Source: Druceiella hillmani
Lineage: Eukaryota > Arthropoda > Insecta > Lepidoptera > Hepialidae
Direction of reading: 5' to 3'
Length of the DNA: 64,000 nt
Assembly: GCA_039881145.1 (NCBI GenBank)
Contig: JAYKKI010000032.1
Location: forward strand, 9,921,001 to 9,985,000
The position numbers were made by a program, and so were the translations under genes. The notes under the pieces were generated by a model. That model was not told the origin of the DNA. It made no database searches and saw nothing but the letters and a program-made list of their open reading frames with translations. Positions 1 to 13,372 of the stretch are shown in pieces (the stretch's first letter is position 1; each line of letters begins with the position of its first letter).

Positions 1-53
1 ACTTCTACATTATATTTTTATCCATACACACACACAAATACAAACATACAACC

Positions 54-172
<119 letters not shown>

Positions 173-789
173 TTGGATTAATTGAAAATGATAAATTATT
201 TTAATGATATCTAAGCAAAATTTGTAATATACATTGAAATTACTAATTTTATTTATCCTTCATTCTAAATGTTTTTTAAAATATTTTCCTCTTTTTCTCT
301 CTTTACATCCCTCTTTTCCGTTTCATCCCTTACCACATACTTACAAATCGAGGTTAAGATAGCCAAAGGAGATTAACTTCCCTCACATGTTCTGAATTAA
401 AAGCGAGCAAATTTTTTCCTTTATAATAAAGAGATTATTAAAAGGACATTTCTAATTAGGAACTATTATATATTCAATTGTATTCTTTTCATTTAGAATT
501 GGCCGTCCATCATAATGTTTCTTGGGTCCCACGAAGTAGAAATTTTTTTCCGAAAGTTAATCCAAGTCACGTTGTAACGATGTGTTGCTGTCTGAGAGTT
601 AATTTTTTGGTCTAAAATTCCGCAAAGTTACTAATATTTTTATTTAAATCGTATTTAAAATTATCTTACCAATTTATTTTCAAAAATACAGTTAATGTTA
701 ATAACATTGTAATTCAAACTTACTTATGAAAAATCCATTTAACTGTGCCAAAATATAAAGAAAAAATTTGTAAATTTGACACCATTATT

Positions 790-1062
790 AATTTCAAATA
801 TATATACATTTATTTACTGAAAACCTGACAAGTAGAAAAGACTTGATTAACTATTTCGTCTTTTATAACCATTCCGAACGTTTTACGTAGAGATTTCAGT
901 CATAAACCACGCGTGAAAGCTCTCATAACTTGTTAAGCTCTAAAAATATTGCTGTATATAATAGAAAATAGAACTACATTTTTACGCCTTCAGTACGTGA
1001 TATTCTTCGTTTTGTTGGTCATTTATTAGTTCTCTTACAGCCATCAAAACGACATATAACTT
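790..1062 (+). repeat. Repeat family B, copy 1, first segment
   Basis: This stretch aligns in the same orientation with 46690-46930. The best block contains AACCACGCGTGAAAGCTC in both copies, followed by matching AAGCTCTA, GAACTACA and GTGATATTCTT stretches. Divergence is moderate and there are indels. I cannot name the element; no ends or target duplication are clear. Confidence 0.75.
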
Positions 1063-1439
1063 TTGCTATAATTTTCTACAGTTTTATTATTGGACAGTTT
1101 GAAAGGAATTTTTTCCACAATGAGTATTAAATTTCCCTCCAAAAAAGAAAATAAAATGTTTGTAGAATACTTTTTTAATAATACTAGATATGAAGAAAAA
1201 ACTACTATAGAGGTTTATGTAAAATTAAAAACAAATTCTCAGTGTCATCAAAGCTATGAACAAAAAATAACAAACTTGGGTTCTTTAGCTCTTTACTAAA
1301 ATTTTAATATGTTTTAAAAAGTACGTTTATCTGGCAATATAATGATATGCTTTGAACCATCTCTCAACAGAATATCAAGGTCAGGTTTTAATTCTATAAA
1401 GGGAAAAAAGTGACATTAAAAACCTACCAAATCTATCAA

Positions 1440-1535
1440 GGCTGGACGTAAAACCCTTCTCGATCGATTTATGATAGTAATTTGGCGTACAGAGCAAATT
1501 CCATCGGTTTGGAAGAAAGCCCATCATTGAAACTG
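1440..1535 (+). pseudogene. Tiny non-LTR retrotransposon RT remnant
   Basis: One forward frame reads IWRTEQIPSVWKKAHH before a stop at about 1529. This matches the conserved stretch in non-LTR reverse transcriptases where the pattern is W-x-x-G-x-I/V-P-x-x-W-K-x-A just before the P-I-x-K block. The expected Gly after IWRT is Glu here, and the frame is open only for about 30 codons, so it is a relic. The clade cannot be fixed from this length; RTE-like or R1/I-like are possible. The recognition rests on a single motif. Confidence 0.4.
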
Positions 1536-2439
1536 GTTATTTTTAAATTGTGCCGCCACTCGTTAAATGTCAAAAATCATATTTTTAATTACTTATAACT
1601 TAATCCACATATTTTGCATTCTGTACATAGAGTGTGCCTCACATTTGCCACAACAATCTCAATAACGGTTTACGCCAAATTGAATTTTGAAAATCTTTTA
1701 AAGGGTTACTGTGTTTTGCAATATTGATAGTCAGAGATTCTAAAGATTATACAAGAATGAAAAAAAGTTAATCGAGTATCAGTGACTTGAATTTCATCTT
1801 TAATATTTCATTTTCTCCTTATTTGCACCGATAATGTTTCTGTTATTTAATTTCAATATATTGAATCAATACAACTAAATAACATGAATTGCATTAAAAT
1901 ATAATTACTTTTGACACGATTGAGTTCCATAGCGACGTGGACCTTCACCAATGAACCATTAGAGCATTTCAGACATAATTCACTACAAAATTACTAAGGT
2001 AGAATTTCCAGTAATTCTACAAGCTACAGAAATATCTGCTGTAAGACCTAAACATTTGCATTGTAGGAATATACTTATCTGCCTAATTATATATTACTTA
2101 CAATCTTAAAGCGATTTAATTTTCTGACGCCTATGTAAATGAGTTATATGTTAAGGAGGCATATTTTGAGACAATTTTCGTCAAAATTAAAATCAAATAC
2201 GTGTAAATATATGTTTGAGTATATGTTTATGTTTTACCTTATACTGTTTATTATTTCCATTACTATTTTCATATTTAAATCATATTTATCATTTTTAAAT
2301 AACGACTAATTCACTATATTTTTTAATTTTTTAGGTATATGTACTATGTATTATAAACATTATAAAATGTGCTTCAATATTTAATTTTATAATAATAGAA
2401 ACGTGAAATTGATTTACGTTAATTATAAACGAAAGGATA

Positions 2440-2880
2440 AAACGTTAATATGATGTAAAGCATTGTCAATGACGACGTCTTTGTTTAAATATATAGTAAA
2501 AGCTTTGCCTAAATAATATTTATATGGGTCGCGCAATGGAAACCAAATTTAACGTTGTTTTCACAACTATATATTTACTATATATTACTATATATTTATT
2601 CTATAGAAATATATAAATTTACGTATCATAGAATAACATTAGATAATTTCAAGTACAAATACACAAATTACGTCCTCGATATTAATCTTCAATGGCCATT
2701 TAAAATTGTACTGATTGGGATAATCTTGTGGTTGAAATCTATGTTGTACCTCAATATTTGACTACTGTACTCTCATTACTGAGGTTTAGCTTTTTTATTT
2801 AATATTTAATTTATATCTCGTATTTATTTAAATCTAAGATTTACTAATTTTTGTCATTATTATCTTCAATAGCTTAAATT
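2440..2880 (+). repeat. Repeat family B, copy 1, second segment with decayed 5S-like part
   Basis: Aligns with 50265-50690 in the same orientation. Shared anchors include GACGTCTTTGTTT (2473), GGAAACCAAA, GTTGTTTTCACAACT and AATCATTTACAA. The first 90 bases correspond to the 5S rRNA-like part of the other copy but are much more decayed here. The order of segments (790-1062, then this) is the same as in copy 2, although the spacing differs by about 2 kb. Confidence 0.7.
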
Positions 2881-3394
2881 AATCATTTACAATCTACCGC
2901 TGCAGACATATTTCTCATGACATCACATTAGAGTTAGCAATAAGAGACCACCCTTGGAGAAACAAGTGGGACATTTACGTATTTAGCTATGTTTCTGCAA
3001 ACTTTAATAAATACGTGCACGAGAAATATTTAATACACAACAAGAACTTATTAATATAACTTACATTAAGTATTGATTAAAAATGTGGGGTTGTAAACGG
3101 CATTATCTATAAAAATACCTTTTACAATTTTATGATATATCAATGAAACTTCAAAACATGGCCGAGAAATAATCACATTTGTTTTTCATTTACACTCATC
3201 AGCCAAATTAATAAAAAATATAGAAAATAATGATTTAACATTACTATAAACTGTAAACTTAAAATTATAAGATATATGTATGTGCAATAAATTAATAGAA
3301 ATTAACTTATTACCAAAGTTCTTAATCAAATTATTTTTATCGAATGCCTACATTTAAGAATATATAAAAAAAATTAAGTATTTTTTTATCATTT

Positions 3395-4030
3395 CGTTGG
3401 CATTTTATTCGAAGCATTGTTATACTCGTTGATATTGTATTCTTTGACAAAGAAATAATAATATTTCTTGTACGAATTTAGTCTTATACTGTACTTTGTT
3501 AATTGATAAAGTTTAATGTTTGCTTTACTAATAATTTTCTATCGACGTAACCTGAATTATGTATAATATATCTAACATTGAATTATATATTAAACAAAAT
3601 TTTTTTGAAGATTAAAAATCAACGTGTTGGCTATAATCCCCTTGAGTATAGCCAACACATTGATTTTTAACACTATAGCAAAGTGTTTTCTGATTTGTCA
3701 GTTATGCAGCACGCTAGTTATATTTGTTAAGGATGCGATGTTCAGTAAGCAATATAAACTTCTCTCAAACATTCCTAGAAATATGAGACAGAAATTTCTG
3801 TATAATAACTTTATTAGAAAGATGATTGCCCTATTATTTCTTAAAGGGCAAAATACTGGTATTATTTTATATTAGAAAATGGAAAATAACATATTCCGTT
3901 ATTTTCATTGTTTTTTATATATCTAATTTTATTCTATTACCAACACAATACTACAATTATGGAAGCCACGCGAAAACTCAATACGCACTACGCAAAGCTT
4001 GTTTGAAATTGCTTTATTTAAAATAATTTA
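3395..4030 (+). repeat. Repeat family A, copy A1 (truncated)
   Basis: Matches A2 (about 15530-16130, reversed), A3 (21045-21530 and 21655-21830) and A4 (55520-56090). Shared landmarks in order are ATTTCGTTGG, TTATACTCGTTGATAT, the hairpin at 3614-3668, GTGTTTTCTGATTTGTCAGT, and AGAAAATGG before the 3' end. The left end stops where A2-A4 continue into the block CAAATCCCTATTGATTGAG, so A1 is truncated. Open frames at 3624-3875 and 3826-4026 lie inside the repeat and are not conserved in other copies. Confidence 0.85.
3614..3668. repeat. Family A hairpin in A1
   Basis: Two 22-base arms (3614-3635 and 3647-3668) pair with one mismatch around an 11-base loop. The core stem is TGTTGGCTATA/TATAGCCAACA. 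Equivalent hairpins occur in A2 (15849-15903) and, imperfectly, in A4 (55753-55806). Confidence 0.9.
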
Positions 4031-4198
4031 TGGATCGAAATACTCTACTTCGAATACCTAAATCCGTATTTTTTTCGGTTAACATTAATTTTTTTTATAT
4101 ATTCTTGTTTTTTTTCCTTTTTGAACTGTTAGTATTCTTTCTCATCAATTTTTATAGTCTCCCGATTACCGCTGCATGTAACTTTTTGATTTTAAATG

Positions 4199-4311
<113 letters not shown>

Positions 4312-6105
4312 TTATTTATAAGTGAACACATAGAGTTAGTTTATTTCTCAATATAATACAAAATATAAACAAAATATAAAAAGCCAACGTGTGGTGCTAT
4401 GCGCCCACTATGATAAATTAAATTCAAATGCAATCGCAAGGATTAATATATCATTTCCGATGAGCAAATTGGCACATAGTTTATTTTATTAAACAGACTT
4501 CACCTGATAACTTGAGCACTTTGTACGAAATCCATTTATTTCCCTTTGCATAGAAATATAAGTACCATAATTTGACTTTATTTCTATCTATACCGAATTA
4601 CTTATCTAGGTAACTCAAAAAATAAAGGACCGTTTACAGTAATGTTTTATGCGTACATTAAAAGTCCCATGGCGACATATTTAAAAAAAATAACTTTTAA
4701 AATTGAATGTGATAATAAATATAAAAAAAGGAGAATGGGTTATTTCATGTAAAATTTTCTGGTGATATGGCATATCATGCATCTAGTAATAAATTACACT
4801 GTTAATATCGGTGTCTAATAGCGTCATATTTTTTTATTTGACTTTATTTTGAACGAAAATACATCTTTGGTAACTGGATGCAAATAGCCCAAAATCTATG
4901 GGATATGAAATAAGTTTCTTAAGTCGTAAGTTGTTATTTTACATGCACTATTTATTTGCGACGATTCGATTCCCTGTTGAATGCGGAACTAAGATACGTT
5001 AGATAATTTAATATTTACAAAACTTTGGTTTGGTAAAGCTGAGTGTTTTGTCTTTTCATTTTTACGCACGTCCCGTGTTATTTGTACCACTAGAACGCAA
5101 ACAAAATTAAAGAGAAAATACTAAATACTGGGTTCTACAATGCTATAATTATAAGCTTATTTCTTCTTAAAGAAATGTAAGAATGGTCCGAGTATTCATA
5201 GATTTCTTGTCAACGATAAACTTAAAAAGCGTCGTAAGAACGGAAACCATTCTTAAATTAGGGAAACGATCTTATAATTTTATACGTTAGTTCTCAAAAT
5301 ATTTTATTATAAATTAAATTAAATTTCTTGTTATTATGATCATTTCTTGTTATGTGACAATCTTATTCATAGAACTATTCAATAATAACTATTATCCAAA
5401 ACTTTTAATTTCAAATGCTAACAAAATTGAAGAATGTCTGACAAAATGTTATTCCAAGTAATGGATTAATTATTTGGCAGCATTATATAATGCAAACTCT
5501 TGGACAATAGTTGTAAATTAAAAAAAATAAACAGTAATAGAGAGTGCAGTAAAGAAGAGCTTTTTCAGTCTCGGTGAGATCATCGATCACATATCTCTGT
5601 AAAATATCGTACACTCCTGCGAAAAGATCTTATGGTGCTTATCTTGCTTTGTAGATGTCTCATTACAAAATTACGTCGTAACTTTTTTAAGATTTTGAAA
5701 ACAGTGGCAAAACTGTCAAAAGTAAAGACTTATGTCTTTCAAAAGTATCGGTCATTCATTAGTTTTTCAAAAGGCCGCTACTAAAATTTCCCCATTGTCA
5801 ATTAAAAATATAATGTTTTACAATTCTATTAAGTACTATACCTGTTGAACTATCTTTTGTATTAGGTTCCGACTCCATAAAATAAAAACGGTTGGTACGT
5901 ATTTAACAGGCATCAGTGTCGTTTATTTTTAAAGTTTTCAGTTTGAATAAACATAATTGTGTTTTTCTTTTTAGTCGTTCTTAAAGTACCCCTTTTTTGG
6001 AGTTGGATTTAGATTTAAGATATATACGAAATTTAGATTTAAGTTAAATACATTTTTAAAAGCCTATCTCCACCAAACATCATCAATTTTAAGACACAAC
6101 ATGAA
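4312..6105. other. AT-rich DNA, nothing recognised
   Basis: No open frame of note, no recognisable domain, RNA gene or clear repeat in either strand. Confidence 0.6.
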
Positions 6106-6251
6106 ATAACTTTACGAAATTTATAATTTTATAGAATATGACAAGTTAAGTAAGAAATCCAAATTACCCATTATACTAAGGTATAATGGGTAATTTGGAT
6201 TTCTTACTTAACTTGTCATATTCTATAAAATTATAAATTTCGTAAAGTTAT
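6106..6251. repeat. Perfect 71-bp palindrome
   Basis: Left arm 6106-6176 and right arm 6181-6251 are exact reverse complements over all 71 bases, separated by the 4-base spacer TAAG. No coding content, no convincing target duplication and no second copy in the window. Perfect identity in such decayed surroundings means the structure is very young, is maintained by gene conversion, or is a fold-back artefact of library or assembly. Confidence 0.97.
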
Positions 6252-6851
6252 GGAATGCCGTATTGATATTTTATTAAATATAGCATGACATTTCGTGCTC
6301 GCAACCACTTTGTTAGAAAAAAACACATTATGTATCGTTTAAACGCATAATATTCAACTTTTATAAAGTTAACTTTTATTCCATACAAAAACGAAGAAGC
6401 TTCATCAAAAATTACCAAGAGGTATTTCTACAAATTCAAACTGTTATAAGGCTGTTTATATATGACACCTATTTCAGAATATCTTTTAATCCAAAATTGT
6501 TTTGTGGTATTGACGGCAATTATATTATTTAACAATTAATGGCATATAAAATATAAACGTATGATACTTAAAAATAGTAAGATAAAGATAATAGTAAAAT
6601 TAAAAAAATAATAAGGAAATAATGAGATAAAGAAGATAATCATCATAATTATTACATCAAAGAAAACGAAAATCTATCTCTGCCTTTTAATACATCATTA
6701 CTTCAATGACACCGATTGCTTAAACTCTTTTAAGAAAAAATTCTGAAATTTCGAATGAGTTAAAATGGTAATAATAATTAATAAATAAACTTTCAATTAA
6801 GTACAAATGCGATGCAAATGAATGCAAAGAAATCGTAATATATTTAATTAA

Positions 6852-7035
6852 CAATTAAATGAACTTACGTGATGTAGTATTAGTCAATATTTTTACTAAT
6901 AGCTGAAAATGTCGTAATACAACGAAACCTAGGTCGTGGTAAAGAACTTAAAAAAAGTAGAAATAATACTACATCACGTAATTTCATTTAATTGTTAATA
7001 ATAAATTTCTACATAATTAACGCCAAACATATTCA
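6852..7035. mobile_element. Short internally deleted Penelope-like derivative
   Basis: The ends match the two termini of the 13373-15230 element: CAATTAAATGAAC, a GTGATGTAGTATT box, then the inverted AATACTACATCACGTA box and the tail ending near ATATTCA. It is flanked by a 12-bp direct repeat (6840-6851 and 7036-7047, one mismatch), the same target-duplication length as the larger element. All coding sequence is missing. The interior keeps the hammerhead-like block (6903-6941) with a base change in its CTGA-A-A-A core. Effectively a MITE-sized, non-autonomous copy. Confidence 0.82.
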
Positions 7036-7618
7036 ATATTTATTTAAGTTACCTTCAGGCTAGCGCTGTCTTGTCTTAGATACAGTGATAACTATTTACC
7101 AATCTTTCTAAAAATAAGTAGCAATGAATATCAAAAGCGACAAGCAAATATATAAAGCTACTCTTAAACATGTATAGCCTTTTGATCTCATCGATGTTAA
7201 GAAATAAAATTTTCTATGTAAATGATGTACATATTTCAACGTAATTTATATAAAAAGGTGCAGAGTATTTATATAGTTTCTATTCTACTTTTCGACAAAT
7301 TTAGTATATTTAAGTATATGTTTGACATGTGATTGATAGATTTCTATGATTCCAACTGTCTCTTTATTCGTAATATTGTTTTAAAATTATCGAATTATGA
7401 AGCTATTACACATACACACACACGAACGGACGTTTGCATCCAAGCACTCATTGACGTAAATATTATTTCCAAACGAAATAAATAAAATAAGTTTATATAT
7501 TAGGGGAAAACAATTTGTCTAAACATTGCAAAAATAAAAATGGAATATTATACCCTTTATTAAACTGAAAATTCTCTTTAACATTTTAACTTTATATATA
7601 CATTTCTTTAATAAAAAT

Positions 7619-7684
7619 TACAATTTCTACAAGGTAATTTTCTGTTACTATTACTAAACAGAAAATTACCTTGTAGAAATTGTA
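7619..7684. repeat. Perfect 28-bp hairpin
   Basis: Arms 7619-7646 and 7657-7684 are exact reverse complements around a 10-base loop. The hairpin is bracketed by an imperfect direct repeat, CCTTTATTAAACT (near 7554) and CCTTTTATTAAACT (near 7685). Confidence 0.93.
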
Positions 7685-7699
7685 CCTTTTATTAAACTC

Positions 7700-9770
7700 G
7701 TAAAAATTTAGTGAAAAAATAATAATTAATCCTCCACTCATGACAAAAATGAAAACGTGATTAACAAGAAAAAATTAACTAAAAATAATTCAGTGACACC
7801 ATTTAATTAGTTTAATGAAAATCACACCATTTTAGTTTTAGGAACTCAAATTTTGTAAACAATGTGTTTATGGCGCCATTTTTTATATCATACCTGGCTT
7901 GTTTACGGTCAGTCGATACGCTGTTACTAAGCACATACAGCATAAACACTTTCCACAATGGTCGCACTATTATATCGTGCCAACAACACGTCATGAACCA
8001 AGACGGATTGCTCTTGATAAGCGATCGTTCGCATTTTTCTTTTACTTATGATGAAAATGTTATAATTAGTAGTTAAAATTATTTGTACCTAAGTCTATTA
8101 TTTCAGAGGTGTATTTAATGGAATTGTTGCATATAAAAAATGGTAACTTGTTACGAAAAGGAGTTTTGTTGATATTTGTGTGCGTATGTTTACAACCGAT
8201 GTGACCGCTTCATAGGGATTGTTAGAGGCATTGATTTATTTAAAATCAAATGAAATAATAAAAATTATTGGACAATTACTTGCATTTTCTAGATTTACTC
8301 AGTAATATGTAGTGATAAATTCATTATAAAAATATATTTTTAGAAAAATACCCTTGTAAAACAATCCAAAAAGAAATAATTTTACTATGGCAATTATAAA
8401 ATACAATATGTTATCGTTTTACTATTCAAAATTAACGGTTAATAAATAACTACCAATCGACATCTTTTTACATAATAATCTGATAACTTTGCTGTAAATT
8501 TGCTCAGTGATTTTTTTCAATGCTTTTTTCAAAGTGTTTGGTTTTCATATGAATTAATTTCTACAATTCTTACAAAAATTGGCAGAAAATTATGAGGAGA
8601 TATTCGAAATATTTTAAAGCACATCCAATATTTTTACATGACAGCAAAAGTAAAATAATGATTTAAAATTTTTGGAAATATATTTAATTTGTGCCAACTA
8701 TCGAAAACGTAAAAAATTGTACATTCTTCAATTTCGTAAAAATTATTGTAGCTCTAAAATATTTAGGAAACAAAGGAGTTAATTTAATGATTACGATAAT
8801 GAATCATATTTCTCAGCGCTCTTGACGTACTCGCTTTTACAAAAATATTAAACGAATATTTAAAGACTATTTAATTAATTTTAGTTCCAAAAAATGTATT
8901 TTTAAATGTAACATCGATGTAAACCAATAATTAAAATATATATTATTACGTCACATTTCGTTGAAAGTAAATTTTGAATAAATTGCAGTATTTACTTATA
9001 TAGATATATAAAAATATCTATTTTAATATTGAAAACAAAAGTGTATTATCATTTCATTATAATCATCGTGATACAGCGTGCGACTTTTTTGTTCCATTTC
9101 CCAACAATACTACGGGAGAAATTATTTATTTGTTTAGGAACATGGTTTGCACACTTGGAATATATTATTAATATAATTGATATTAATCTAAGCACAGAAC
9201 ACAATAATGAGGTACCAGGACATTATAGGAATAATGAGGAAATCAAAAATAATTGTAGTTTGTCAACTTTCACTCAATTAATCGTTTGTAGCAATCTCGT
9301 CAGCTGTTAGAACTAGTGTGTTTTGACAATTTTTCGTTTATTAATGATGTGAGAAAATAACTGTTCTCAGTTGTACATCTCTTCCAGGTTATTAAAGGTA
9401 TCCACTTTATATTTCATAACTTTTGACGCGAATAATCTGCTGACGTCGCTTTTGTTTTACTATGGTTGAATTTACAATATTTATTAAATTTAATGGAAGT
9501 AACTTGTGTAAACACTTTAGCTCATATCTTCAGCTTTAGATTATGGTGATATAATGTTAAATATGCCTTGGTTCCTGGTACAATTTTAGCTCGAACTATG
9601 TTTTTTCAAGTGAAAACTTCTTTAGGCGCGTTGAGCGATGTTTGGTAGGGGAAAATCGTATGGGTTCGCGTGACTGACATGCTAATGTTAACAGTGTATC
9701 TGTAGCTATGTATGAGTATGACGTGTTGCGCTTGACTAGCAGTAATAATAATTAAAATAAAAAAATATTT
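7700..9770. other. AT-rich DNA, nothing recognised
   Basis: Contains only short unconserved open frames (for example 9029-9310 on +, 93 codons, no domain). No repeat or RNA gene found. Confidence 0.55.
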
Positions 9771-9790
9771 GTATGTATATATATATACAT

Positions 9791-9845
<55 letters not shown>
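9771..9845. repeat. (TA)n microsatellite
   Basis: TA dinucleotide run with early C and G interruptions. Confidence 0.96.
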
Positions 9846-9848
<3 letters not shown>

Positions 9849-10194
9849 TTACTGCTTGCAATACGCCATTCGGTTTAAATTGATGTCACGTGTTAACTAC
9901 TTTTGAGTGCATTTTTTTTAAGTTACGCCGGTAAAATTGACTTGAAACCTATTATTCATATCATCATATTATATATACCCTTTATTTGATTTTGACACGC
10001 CCCGTTTGCATATAATATAACTAATATAAGATTTTGTTTCCTCGTGTGTAAGACTTTTTATACAACAGATACGAGGGAAAAAAATTATAGAAATGGATAA
10101 AACAATAAAGCGGTTTGATTAGGTATCATAAACAAAAGATTTCAAATAAGGTTCAAATTCAAATTCAACAACTAGCTATTTCATTTTAGAATTT

Positions 10195-10211
10195 ATTATA
10201 TATATGTTATA

Positions 10212-10254
<43 letters not shown>

Positions 10255-10255
10255 G
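10195..10255. repeat. (TA)n microsatellite
   Basis: TA run interrupted by several TGTA units. Confidence 0.95.
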
Positions 10256-10784
10256 ACGCATATCCGTATACAACGGCACATTATGCGCACGTAACTTTTG
10301 TGTCTACAGTGTTCCGATAAGCAGTGTTGTATTGTAACTATTTTAATGTTTTATTAATTTATAAATAATGAATATGGAAAAACAAAGCTAATTTTTTAAG
10401 TACTTTAACATGGGGAATATACATATACTATTTGTTATTAATACCACGATAGCAAGATTGTAATTTAATTTTAATTTATTAAGTTGTTTGGGATAATACG
10501 ACAGTAAAGATCAGTGTAGACCATATCACCTGCATTCTTAATTTATGCAGATTTTCAAGAGAGAAAACGACAACCAATTGTCATAAACGGTGATGTATAT
10601 ATTTTTGAACGTACATTGTCATAAGACTTCACTTGATGATTTTGAATTTTTTTTTCACTTTCTATCCCCTACTTCAAAAGTGTCCCCTAAATTTCAAATA
10701 CGGCTTTTTATACAACGTCTGCAACTAAGTTAACATTCCCTAGAATTATACTGAAATTTCCAGATCTAATGGTTTCCGAAAAAA

Positions 10785-10832
10785 AATTCGTGTGACAGAC
10801 CGTATGATAATTCGTGTGATAGGCCGTGTAAT
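10785..10832. repeat. 24-bp tandem duplication
   Basis: Two adjacent 24-base units begin AATTCGTGTGA; they differ at a few positions (ACAGACCGTATGAT versus ATAGGCCGTGTAAT). Confidence 0.85.
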
Positions 10833-11349
10833 AGAAGTGTTATGGTCTTCCAATTTTGGTACCCAATGAAAAAATATCTTTATCATGAACGCTTATCGAC
10901 GTGGGTAGATACTTCATTTTATAGTAATTTTTTGGATACGTGAATGTTCTATAGACAGGATAATTGCAGAATTCGGCAAATCAGAAAGAATCAATTGACA
11001 CATAATAATGTTTGTTTATTTGTAACATCTCATATATCAGCACTAATATTTATCCTAACTAATATTATAAATTAGGAAGTTATGACCAAAGGATGGATGT
11101 ATGGATGGCTGCCTTTTGGCCATTTTTATCTCCATATTTTTGAACATGTTTACAGAATATTTGGCATACGAAAATATTAAACCCCAAATTAACAAACTCG
11201 TGGATCATTTATCCTGAAGTATTAAGTAGTTTCTAACTGATAGCACCTATAGTTTAAGATTTTCATTCAGCGCCTGCTTGATCAGGTACTATTGTCTTTG
11301 AAAAAATCTATAAATTAATATTAGCATGTATCAACACATACCATGGATT

Positions 11350-11670
11350 AAAATTCTCATAACCGAGCGTGATTCCCCTGAGATAGCATAAAAAAGATTC
11401 CCTCTTTGAAAACTCAGCCATAATATTACAACCGAATTCGAACAAATTTCTAAAATATTGATAAAGAGATAAATTAAAGGCTGGATTGCGAACATACCGT
11501 GCATCTAGAAATCCCAAACCTGGGGATAATACCCTTGGGATTGCTCTTGAAATGTTCTCCTTTTTATAACTTAGTCCTGATATTATAACCGAAACCGAAA
11601 CAAATTTATTTCAAAATGTTGGAACAGAGATAAATTATAACCTGGATTAACACATAGACAGCATCAGTGT
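11350..11670. repeat. Diverged two-unit tandem repeat, period about 157 bp
   Basis: Unit 1 (11350-11512) and unit 2 (11513-11670) share, in order, a TTCCC/CCTTGGGAT block, ATATTA-C/T-AACCGAA, ACAAATTT, AGAGATAAATTA and CTGGATT. Many substitutions separate them. No coding content recognised. Confidence 0.7.
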
Positions 11671-13372
11671 AGTACACGCGATCGAATTGGGTAGGTGCTA
11701 GTGTGTAATAAGTTTGTAAAACCGACACGATTTTAAAGCTGAACGTGATAGTAAAATATTTTAGTTCTTCGTTATGTCTTTTACAACCTAAATATTGGTG
11801 TAAAGAAGAAATTACAATTTTGGTATCTCAAAATGAAATCTAAAAAACCAATAAACTATAATTTAATTAAATTAGACTATTTAATAAATATTGAAGAAAG
11901 CAAATATTATTGTTGCGCAGCACTCGCCAATTACTCGTTCACTTAGCCAATACAACACTCAAACACTCAAAACTCGACTTAACGAAAAATATATTGATGA
12001 AATCGATCTTCGCAAAGTGTACATATCGAATAAATAAATTACTGTTTTTTTTTTAAATATAATACATTTAAGAAGAAATTGGGATCACTGAGTTGATACC
12101 ATTTAAAATTCCTCCCATGCTTATTTTGCATTAAGTGAGATTGAGGAAAGTGAAGGAAATACCTAGAAATGCTAAAGTGCCTACATATTAATCGTGCATA
12201 GGTTTATTTTATTAGAGATAATAAAACCATAAAACGAAAAGTAAAGCTATCACTTTAATTAAAGAAAAGGGATATGTGTTTATTACCATATTTACTCGCA
12301 AATAAACGTACACAAAATACTGGTAAATTAAAACAAACAAATAGTGTTGTGGTCGGAAGACAGAAGGTACATTTTCTAAAAGTCTTTCGATTTGTATTTT
12401 TAGATGTAAAGTTTTTACACCAACTAAAAAAGTTTTTGTTTTTTCCTTCTTCAGTGTCTGCAAATATACAAAGTACCAATTAGTAATAAATGGAATATTT
12501 TCCACATATTTTCGCTAACGTATGTCGGTATAACTTGAAGTGTTTTAGATTACATTTAGCGGTTAAGGGTCAAATTTATGGGTATGGTCATAGGTGTGTT
12601 GCTATCTCCCACTATAAGACCATCAAGACTACCAAAAAATGCCAAATCTTATAATTATTTCTAACTCCTGTAATAGTAATAGCAATTTACTCAATATTTA
12701 AAAATTTTTCCATTCGTGTGAATGTTTCAAACTAAGAAAATATAATTAATGTTTAAATTTAGACCGAAGGACTTAAAAGCAGGTTTTGAAATAAATTTGC
12801 GTCTAAAAGGTGCATTTTTATATTTTAAAATTACAATGCAAAGAAATGTCCTTTTAATTTCGTTTCTAAATATTGTATTAGTCGTCATATTGAAAATACG
12901 TGGTGTAAATTGCAAAATGTGTATAGATTGCTACTGCTTGTATACTACTACCAACTTCAGCAAACTTGTAGCTAAAATGAAATGTTTGTTGCAGGTTTTC
13001 CATCATAATGAAGAAAAAAAATTTCTTTCAAGGTTATGAAATACTAAGTGGGAAAATTTTATGATTCAATAAATTCATACCGTAATTGACGACGATTTCC
13101 ACATCGCTTTTTTCCCTTGCAAAGTCAACGAAAAATTACGTACCAATTTGAGCTTTTGCAAGGGTGTCATGTCACTATTGACTTGTGTCTCTTATCAATT
13201 TCGGCTGCATAAGTTTTAATAATAGAGACTACTCAGTACACACACACACATACATACATACATGGTAAACATAAAACTTAGATCAGAAAAATCCCTTTTT
13301 TCAGTTCAGAGTTCCAGAGAGCATTTTTTTTGACTTGATTAGCACAGGTAAAGGCCTAATAAAGAGTAACCA

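Noticed and set aside
9029..9310. 93-codon open frame on +
   Set aside because: No domain, no codon or composition signal, and no second copy. Chance frames of this length are expected in 64 kb.
11055..11110. TAATATTATAAATTAGGAAG-type phrase with repeated GGATGTATGGATGG
   Set aside because: Resembles phrases common in arthropod dispersed repeats, but there are no ends or second copy in the window to support an element call.
12212..12505. 97-codon open frame on -
   Set aside because: Lies inside family A; the corresponding part of A3 (about 23450-23700) has stops and indels. 12749-13039 and 22347-22688 were rejected for the same reason.
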